From assembly GCA_003022745.1 (NCBI GenBank), contig PXSU01000118.1:1-25249 (forward strand): a stretch of 25,249 nucleotides of DNA, written 5' to 3'. The position numbers were made by a program, and so were the translations under genes. The stretch comes from Halobacteriales archaeon SW_9_67_25 (lineage in GTDB: Archaea > Halobacteriota > Halobacteria > Halobacteriales > Haloarculaceae). Positions 19,704-25,249 of the stretch are shown in pieces. The notes under the pieces were generated by a model. That model was given only the letters and a program-made list of their open reading frames with translations. It ran no database searches and was not told the origin of the DNA. Position 1 is the stretch's first letter. Every line of letters begins with the position of its first letter.

Positions 19704-21656
19704 TCATCGCTCCTCGACGGTGGACTCGATCTCGCCGACGACCTCGGGGTTCCTGAGTGCGCTCAGGTCGCCCAGATCCTCGCCGTTCGCGATATCCGCC
19801 AGCAGGCGGCGCATGATCTTCCCCGACCGCGTTTTCGGCATCTCCGGCGTGAAGACGATAGCCTCCGGCCGGGCAATGGGGCCGATGGACTCCTTGACGG
19901 CCGCCACGATGCCCTCGCGGAGCGCGTCCTGGCGCTCGTGCCCGTCTTCGGGGCTCACGTAGGCGTAGATCGCCTTCCCGTGGACGTCGTGGTCGCCGCT
20001 GACGACCGCGGCCTCGGCGACGCCCTCGACATCGACGATGGCCGATTCGATCTCCATGGTTCCAAAGCGGTGCCCGGAGACGTTGATGACGTCGTCGACC
20101 CGGCCGAGGATGGTGACGTAGCCGTCCTTGTCGACGAACGCGCCGTCTTCGGTCGGGTAGGTCCATGCGGTCGGGTCCGCCGGCGACCTGTCGTCGCCCC
20201 GGTTGGCCCACCGCCGGCCCTCGCAGAGTTCCTGTGGCATCCCCGGCCAGGGGCGGTCGACGACGAGATAGCCACCCTCGCGGGCCTCGATGCCGCCCCG
20301 GTCGTCGACGACAGAGACGCTGATCCCGGGCAGCGGCGGTCCTGCTGTTCCCGGCTTCATGTCACTGACTGCGGGGAGCGTCGAGACGAGGATGCCGCCG
20401 GTCTCGGTCTGCCACCACGTGTCGACGACCGGGCACTCGCCGCGGCCGACGTGCTCGTGGTACCACTCCCAGGCGCGGGGGTTGATGGGCTCGCCGACGG
20501 TCCCCAGGAGGCGTAGCGAGGAGAGGTCGTAGTCGGCGGGATACTCCGCGCCCCACTTCATGAACGCCCGGATCGCCGTGGGCGCAGTGTAGAAGATGTC
20601 GACCGCGTTGCGCTCGATGATCTCCCAGATCCTGGTCTTCTCGGGGTGGTCCGGCGCCCCCTCGTACATCACCGTCGTCGTTCCAAGCGCCAGCGGGCCG
20701 TAGACGATGTAGGAGTGGCCGGTAATCCACCCGACGTCCGCCGAACACCAGTAGGTGTCCTCGGGCCTGATGTCCAGCACTGCCCTGGCAGTCCAGGCGA
20801 CGTAGGAGAGGTACCCCCCGGTGGTGTGGGTCACCTTCTTGGGAGTGCCCGTGGTGCCCGAGGTGTAGATGATGAAGAGGTCGTCACTTGCCCGGCGCCG
20901 AACTGGATCGACCCGCTCTCTGGCGTGGGCGCAAACGAGTTCGTCGTAGTCGTGTTCGTCGGCCCCGAGCGAGCAGTCGTACCCGTCGAGCCGGTCGACG
21001 ACCACCGAGGTCACGTCCCCGTCGACGGTGACCGCCGCGGTGTCGGCCTTGTTCTTCAACAGGACGGCGTCCCCGCGACGGTAGTAGCCGTCACAGGTGA
21101 GCAGGTACGCCGAGTCGGCGGCGTTCATCCGTGTCGCGAGCGCGTCGGCCGCAAAGCCCGCGTAGACCACCGAGTGGACGGCGCCGATACGGGCACACGA
21201 AAGCATCGCGACCGGCAACTCGGGGATCATCGGCATGTACATCGTGACGACGTCGCCCTCCTCGACGCCGAGTTCTCGGAGCGCAGCCGCGAACTCGTTC
21301 ACCTCGTGGTACAGCTCGAGGTAGGTGTAGGTGCGCGACTCACCGTTCCGGCCCTCCCAGGCGAGCGCTACCTGGTTCTTGCGGTCCGCGAGGTGTCTGT
21401 CCACGCAGTTGTAGCAGGCGTTGAGCCGGCCGCCCTGGAACCACCTGAATCCGTCCTCCGCGCCGAGAACGCGCTCGTGGGGACGGTCCCACTCGAGCAG
21501 GTCCCCCGCGCGCTCCCAGGCCCCGGGCCAGTTCTCCTCGAACGCCGCGTAGACGGCCGGGTCCGCGACGTTCGCCTGCGCGACGAATGAGTCGGGTGGT
21601 TCGAGACGCTCGCTCGCGGGCCGGTTGGTCCCCAGCCCCGGCTCGTTCGCGTCCAT
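19704..21656 (-). CDS. acetyl-CoA synthetase-like paralogue, copy 2 (650 aa)
   Basis: Close paralogue of acs copy 1, with the same SADVGWITGHSYIVYG and TWWQTETGG motifs and PKTRSGK (Lys about 613), so it should use acetate or a similar short acid. The A3 loop reads YTSGTTGTPKK (264-274): the conserved Gly after PK is replaced by Lys. The stretch after WPGMP (ELCEGRRWANRGDDRSPADPT) lacks the ERFxxxYW motif of copy 1, so this enzyme may have altered kinetics or substrate. The ATG at 21656 is 25 nt from a TTTATG box at 21682-21688, consistent with a leaderless transcript. It does not carry the upstream element of copy 1. Gene symbol withheld because substrate is uncertain. Confidence 0.9.
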   Translation of the reverse strand: MDANEPGLGTNRPASERLEPPDSFVAQANVADPAVYAAFEENWPGAWERAGDLLEWDRPHERVLGAEDGFRWFQGGRLNACYNCVDRHLADRKNQVALAWEGRNGESRTYTYLELYHEVNEFAAALRELGVEEGDVVTMYMPMIPELPVAMLSCARIGAVHSVVYAGFAADALATRMNAADSAYLLTCDGYYRRGDAVLLKNKADTAAVTVDGDVTSVVVDRLDGYDCSLGADEHDYDELVCAHARERVDPVRRRASDDLFIIYTSGTTGTPKKVTHTTGGYLSYVAWTARAVLDIRPEDTYWCSADVGWITGHSYIVYGPLALGTTTVMYEGAPDHPEKTRIWEIIERNAVDIFYTAPTAIRAFMKWGAEYPADYDLSSLRLLGTVGEPINPRAWEWYHEHVGRGECPVVDTWWQTETGGILVSTLPAVSDMKPGTAGPPLPGISVSVVDDRGGIEAREGGYLVVDRPWPGMPQELCEGRRWANRGDDRSPADPTAWTYPTEDGAFVDKDGYVTILGRVDDVINVSGHRFGTMEIESAIVDVEGVAEAAVVSGDHDVHGKAIYAYVSPEDGHERQDALREGIVAAVKESIGPIARPEAIVFTPEMPKTRSGKIMRRLLADIANGEDLGDLSALRNPEVVGEIESTVEER

Positions 21657-21681
21657 CTATGCAGTAGGGAGGGTTCGGCCA

Positions 21682-21688
21682 CATAAAC
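21682..21688 (-). promoter_or_regulatory. TATA-like box of acs copy 2
   Basis: GTTTATG on the minus strand, 25 nt from the ATG at 21656. Read on plus (CATAAAC) it is about 75 nt upstream of the pyk start, so it could also help pyk. Confidence 0.45.
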
Positions 21689-21763
21689 CTTCCCACGCTA
21701 ACCTTCTTGGGTCCCCCCGCAGTAGGTCCGAGACATGACATGCAGGACAGGGGGTGCGGGGCG

Positions 21764-23509
21764 GTGAGCAGGCGTGCGAAGATCGTCTGCACGCTCGGCC
21801 CGGCCTCCGAGGACAGAGCGACGATTGCCGGCCTCGCCGAAGCGGGTATGTCGGTCGCGCGCCTGAACGCCAGCCACGGGAACCGGGAGCAGCGGCGGTC
21901 GCTGATCGAGACACTCCGGGACGTCGACGGCGAGACCGAGGAGCCGCTGGCGGTCATGCACGACCTGCCGGGGCCGGAGGTGCGCACCGCAGACACCGAC
22001 ACGCCCGTCGTACTCGAGGCGGGCGATACGGTCGAGTTCGCACCCGGAACCCACGTCGACGCCCGGCGCGTGGGCCTCTCGCGGTCGATCGAGGGGGCGG
22101 GTCCGGGAGACGCGGTCCTGCTCGACGACGGCCGGCTGGAGGCGACCGTCACCGGCGTCGACGGCGAGGTGGTGACCGGGACCATCGAGGTCGGGGGGAA
22201 ACTCGGCAGCCGGGCCGGCGTCAACGTCCCGGGTGTCGACCTCGAACTGCCGGCGGTCACCGACACCGACCGTGCGGAACTGGACCTGGCGGCCGAGATG
22301 GGCGTCGACTTCGTGGCCGCGAGTTTCGTCCGTGACGGCGGAGATATCTTCGAGATCGACACCGAACTCCAGGACCGGGGGGCCGACATCCCGGTGATCG
22401 CGAAAATCGAGCGCGCCGACGCCGTGGCGAACCTCGCTGACATCGTCGACGCGGCCGACGGCGTGATGGTCGCCAGGGGTGACCTGGGTGTCGAGTGTCC
22501 CCTCGAGGACATCCCGATCATCCAGAAACGCATCATCCGGACGTGTCACCGGGCGGGCGTGCCGGTCATCACGGCGACTGAGATGCTGGACTCGATGATC
22601 CACCAGCGTCGGCCGACCCGGGCGGAGACCTCCGACGTCGCCAACGCCATCCTCGATGGCACCGACGCGGTGATGCTCTCCGGGGAGACGGCGGTCGGGG
22701 ACCACCCACAGACGGTCGTCGAGACGATGGACCGCATCATCCGCTACATCGAGGCCAGCGACGAGTACAGCGAGGTACTGGAGCGGCGGGTGCCGGCGGC
22801 CGACGACACCCGGACGGACGCCCTGGCGCGGTCGGCCCGGTTTCTCGCCAGAGACGTCGACGCGACCGCGGTCGTGGCCGCCAGCGAATCCGGATACACT
22901 GCCCGGAAGGCCGCCAAGTACCGCCCGCACATCCCGGTCGTGGCCGCGACGACCAGCGAGCGGGTCCGCCGGGAACTCGCGCTCACCTGGGGCATCACCG
23001 CACAGCGCGTCGGCCGCTACGACAGCGCAGACGCCATCATCCAGAACGCCGTCCAGTCGGCCATCGACACCGGTGTCGCCGAGAGCGGGGACACCGTGGT
23101 CGTCCTCTCGGGAATGATGACCGAACTGGAGGGACTGGACACGGCCAACATGCTCAAGGTCCACGTCGCGGCCGAGCGACTGACTGCGGGCCGGTCGGTC
23201 GTCGACGGCCACGTCACCGGCCCGCTGTACCGCATCGGGGACGGCGATCTCTCGGGGCTGCCCGACGGCGTCGTGCTGTACGTGCCCAGCACGTTCGAGG
23301 GCGAGTTCGACGGCGACATCGACACGGTCGCAGGCATCGTCGACGCACACCAGGGAGTCACGGGCTACCCGGCACTCGTCGCACGCGAACTCGACGTGCC
23401 GATGGTCTGTGACGCACACATCGAGGACGCCGTCGCGGACGGGACCGAGGTGTCCCTCGACGGCGAGCGGGGCGTCGTCTACGCGGACCCGAGCGTCGAG
23501 GAGCCCTGA
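21764..23509 (+). CDS. pyk: pyruvate kinase (581 aa)
   Basis: Converts phosphoenolpyruvate and ADP to pyruvate and ATP. It has KIVCTLGPAS (5-14), VARLNASHG (31-39), DLPGPEVRT (67-75), the active-site region IAKIERADAV, GDLGVE, and ATEMLDSMI with PTRAETSDVANAILDGTDAVMLSGET. A C-terminal extension (from about 480, GPLYRIGDGDLSGLPDG onward) resembles the mobile PEP-utilising domain seen in some pyruvate kinases. I chose GTG at 21764, giving MSRRAKIVCTLGPAS, matching the family N-terminus. An in-frame ATG at 21740 and a TTG at 21707 are less likely. Its TGA overlaps the ATG of glpA (TGATG), so they are co-transcribed. Confidence 0.95.
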   Translation: MSRRAKIVCTLGPASEDRATIAGLAEAGMSVARLNASHGNREQRRSLIETLRDVDGETEEPLAVMHDLPGPEVRTADTDTPVVLEAGDTVEFAPGTHVDARRVGLSRSIEGAGPGDAVLLDDGRLEATVTGVDGEVVTGTIEVGGKLGSRAGVNVPGVDLELPAVTDTDRAELDLAAEMGVDFVAASFVRDGGDIFEIDTELQDRGADIPVIAKIERADAVANLADIVDAADGVMVARGDLGVECPLEDIPIIQKRIIRTCHRAGVPVITATEMLDSMIHQRRPTRAETSDVANAILDGTDAVMLSGETAVGDHPQTVVETMDRIIRYIEASDEYSEVLERRVPAADDTRTDALARSARFLARDVDATAVVAASESGYTARKAAKYRPHIPVVAATTSERVRRELALTWGITAQRVGRYDSADAIIQNAVQSAIDTGVAESGDTVVVLSGMMTELEGLDTANMLKVHVAAERLTAGRSVVDGHVTGPLYRIGDGDLSGLPDGVVLYVPSTFEGEFDGDIDTVAGIVDAHQGVTGYPALVARELDVPMVCDAHIEDAVADGTEVSLDGERGVVYADPSVEEP

Positions 23510-25107
23510 TGGGGTACACGCCACACGTACTGGTCGTCGGTGGAACCCCGACGGCTGCGGGACTCGCCCGCGACCTCGCGCTGCGCGGGCTGGAAGTGAC
23601 GCTCGTCGCTCGCGGCACGCTCGCGGACGCACCCGGCGGGGCACTACTCGACAGCGGTGCGCGCCTCGCCGCCAGGGACCCGGAGCGGGCGGCCAGCGTG
23701 TACGCCGAGAACCGCACGCTGCGCGAGATTGCCGGCCACTCTGTCGAGGACACCGGCGGACTGGTGCTGGCACCGGACAGCGACGCGACGCTCGACGACG
23801 TCCGCGAGGGGTGCCTGTCCGCAGACGTGCCCGTCGAGCCCCTCGACGGCCCAACGGTCCGGGAACGCGAGCCGGGCATCGGCCCCGAAACCGGGGGCGC
23901 CCTCGCCGTTCCGGACGCCCGGATCGATCCGCTCCGGCTGGCGGTGGCGACGGTCGAGGACGCGAAGACGTACGGCGCGACCGTCGAGACCCGGACGGAG
24001 ATTTCGGGCGTGTTCGTCGACGACGGCGCCCTGACACACGCCACGCTCCGCGACCGGGGAGTCGCCCGGGGCGACATGCAGCGGTTCGACTACGTGGTCG
24101 ACGCCAGCGGCCCGCGCGCCGGCCGAATCGCCACACTGGCCGACCTCGGCCGACCCGTTAGGACAGAGACGCGGCCGGCCCTCGTCGCGAACGAACGGCC
24201 GACAGAACGGGTCCTGACCCGGCCGGGGGGGCCACGGGTTGTCCCCGTCGACGGGCGGTGCGTGGTGACGGGGTCGCCACACGACCCCGCGGAACCGGGT
24301 GGTGGCGTCGACGGCAGCGACGCTGGTGGCGTCAGCCCCGGGGCAGTCGACGACCTGCTCGACGCGGCAGCGGCGCTGGTGCCGGCAGTCGGGACGGCGC
24401 GGGTCCTGCGGGGATGGCCGGCGCGGCGGGCGGTCCCCCGCCGGACGGCGGACGCTCACCCGGGATTTCGGGTCGTCGACCACGAGGCCCGCGACGGGCT
24501 GTGGGGCCTCTCGACGGTCGCGGGTGCCACCCTCACGACCCACCGGCTCGCGGCCGAGCGGGTCGCCGACCAGGTGTGTGCGAAGTTCGGCATCGCCCGC
24601 GAGTGTCTCACCGCCACACACCCCTTGCCGGACGTCACGCGGGAGGGGGCGGCGCTCGCACGCGAGCACGGCGTCGACCCGAACCCGGTGGTGTGTCCCT
24701 GCGAGTCGGTCACCCGCGCCGAAATCCGCGGCGCAGTCCAGCGCGCGGGCGAGAAAATGACAGACGTCGACGCCATCCGGCTCCGGACGGGGGCGGGCAT
24801 GGGCGAATGCCAGGGGGGACAGTGTGCCCACTGCCTGGCGGCGGAGCTCCACCCGGCACGCGACCCCGGCGCGGTCGAGGAGGCGCTCGCGCCGTTTCTC
24901 GACGGGCGCTGGGCGGGACAGCGCCACGCGCTGTGGGGCGACCAGCTCGCGGCGGCCGCACGGACCTACCGTCTGCACGCGGGGACGCTGGGTCTGGGTC
25001 CGGAGCGAGAGTCCGGCACGGTCGACATCGACCTCGACGCTTTCGAGGGCGGGAACGGGGAGCCCACCGACGACGGGCCAGCCGGACCCCGGGGGCCGAT
25101 ACCGTGA
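23509..25107 (+). CDS. glpA: GlpA-like flavoprotein, anaerobic glycerol-3-phosphate dehydrogenase subunit A family, diverged (532 aa)
   Basis: In the family, GlpA oxidises glycerol-3-phosphate to dihydroxyacetone phosphate with FAD. Homology is clear in ENRTLREIAGHSVEDTGGLVL, DARIDPLRLAVATVEDAKTYGA and the BFD-like [2Fe-2S] region (Cys 396, 398, 434, 439 in CPCESVT and GECQGGQC). Several core motifs are altered. The dinucleotide loop reads GGTPTAAG (11-18) instead of GGGxTGxG, the RNHGLLHSGxR motif is reduced to GGALLDSGAR, and the GGK before TYR reads GAT. The substrate-binding GVRPL region reads PARRAVP. The gene is fully open with halophilic codon use, so it may have a new function rather than being a decayed gene. 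It overlaps glpB-like (GTGA). Confidence 0.8.
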   Translation: MGYTPHVLVVGGTPTAAGLARDLALRGLEVTLVARGTLADAPGGALLDSGARLAARDPERAASVYAENRTLREIAGHSVEDTGGLVLAPDSDATLDDVREGCLSADVPVEPLDGPTVREREPGIGPETGGALAVPDARIDPLRLAVATVEDAKTYGATVETRTEISGVFVDDGALTHATLRDRGVARGDMQRFDYVVDASGPRAGRIATLADLGRPVRTETRPALVANERPTERVLTRPGGPRVVPVDGRCVVTGSPHDPAEPGGGVDGSDAGGVSPGAVDDLLDAAAALVPAVGTARVLRGWPARRAVPRRTADAHPGFRVVDHEARDGLWGLSTVAGATLTTHRLAAERVADQVCAKFGIARECLTATHPLPDVTREGAALAREHGVDPNPVVCPCESVTRAEIRGAVQRAGEKMTDVDAIRLRTGAGMGECQGGQCAHCLAAELHPARDPGAVEEALAPFLDGRWAGQRHALWGDQLAAAARTYRLHAGTLGLGPERESGTVDIDLDAFEGGNGEPTDDGPAGPRGPIP

Positions 25108-25249
25108 CCGGCGTGGTCGTGGTCGGGGACGGCCTCGCCGCGGCGATGGCCGCCCTGGCGGCCGCCCGGGCGGGTGCGCCGGTCACGCTGGTCTCGCCCC
25201 CTCCCCGAAAGCCCGGCCCGACACTCCCGGCGGAGGGGCCACGGCCCAC
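25104..25249 (+). CDS. glpB: GlpB-like FAD-binding protein, truncated by the window edge
   Basis: Starts with GTG overlapping the GlpA-like stop (GTGA) and reads VTGVVVVGDGLAAAMAALAA then ARAGAPVTLVSPPPRKPG before the end of the window. The Rossmann loop is GDGLAAA instead of the usual GGGLAG. GlpB is the second flavoprotein of the anaerobic glycerol-3-phosphate dehydrogenase, which delivers electrons to the membrane subunit GlpC. Gene order supports the assignment. Only 48 codons are visible. Confidence 0.65.
   Translation, partial: MTGVVVVGDGLAAAMAALAAARAGAPVTLVSPPPRKPGPTLPAEGPRP

Noticed and set aside
21698..24136. 812-codon minus-strand frame
   Set aside because: Antisense to pyk and glpA; composition rich in Arg without acidic halophilic bias.
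1..25249. CRISPR array, rRNA gene or complete insertion sequence
   Set aside because: No regularly spaced repeats, rRNA segments or transposase frames are seen.

Overview
The window is haloarchaeal chromosome. The evidence is very acidic proteins with abundant Asp and Glu, high GC over most of its length, and TATA-like boxes 24-28 nt upstream of leaderless ATG codons. Archaeal families also appear: a DpsA-type ferritin, a Bat-type HTH regulator, a pyruvate kinase with an extra C-terminal domain, and a DUF6757-like CXXC protein. A Haloarcula/Halomicrobium-like genus would fit, but I cannot fix the species.

Bases 1-4812 are visibly lower in GC and behave like a genomic island abutting the 3' end of a tRNA-Ala(GGC) gene. 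They hold a restriction-modification pair: a PD-(D/E)XK nuclease and an N6-adenine methyltransferase whose 3' ends overlap tail to tail. Around it are several tiny genes, some translationally coupled. No integrase is seen, so the island probably runs past the left edge.

Bases 4813-8620 are core genes: the tRNA, a YbaK-type editing-domain protein, hypotheticals, a dpsA gene broken by an apparent 53-nt internal deletion, a divergent pair of hypotheticals around an operator-like inverted repeat, a PHP-domain phosphoesterase and a tiny zinc-ribbon-like protein.

Bases 8682-14672 (minus strand) are a complete branched-chain-amino-acid-type ABC importer: a small leader gene, a Tat lipoprotein binding protein, two permeases, two ATPases, then a thioredoxin-fold protein. 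A UspA gene diverges from it. Bases 15725-21656 (minus) are two acetyl-CoA synthetase paralogues flanking a Bat-type regulator that carries a dead tyrosine-recombinase domain. The promoter of the first synthetase and the promoter at the head of the importer share a nearly identical upstream element at the same spacing to TATA and start codon. This suggests that transport and acyl-CoA activation are co-regulated.

Bases 21764-25249 (plus) are a tightly overlapped pyk-glpA-glpB run. The GlpA- and GlpB-like proteins have lost parts of the standard flavin- and substrate-binding motifs while GlpA keeps all four iron-sulfur cysteines, so they look like diverged paralogues. The most notable observations are the shared promoter element, the broken dpsA, the unusual glpA/glpB pair, an 82-nt inverted-repeat element and several hairpin clusters.
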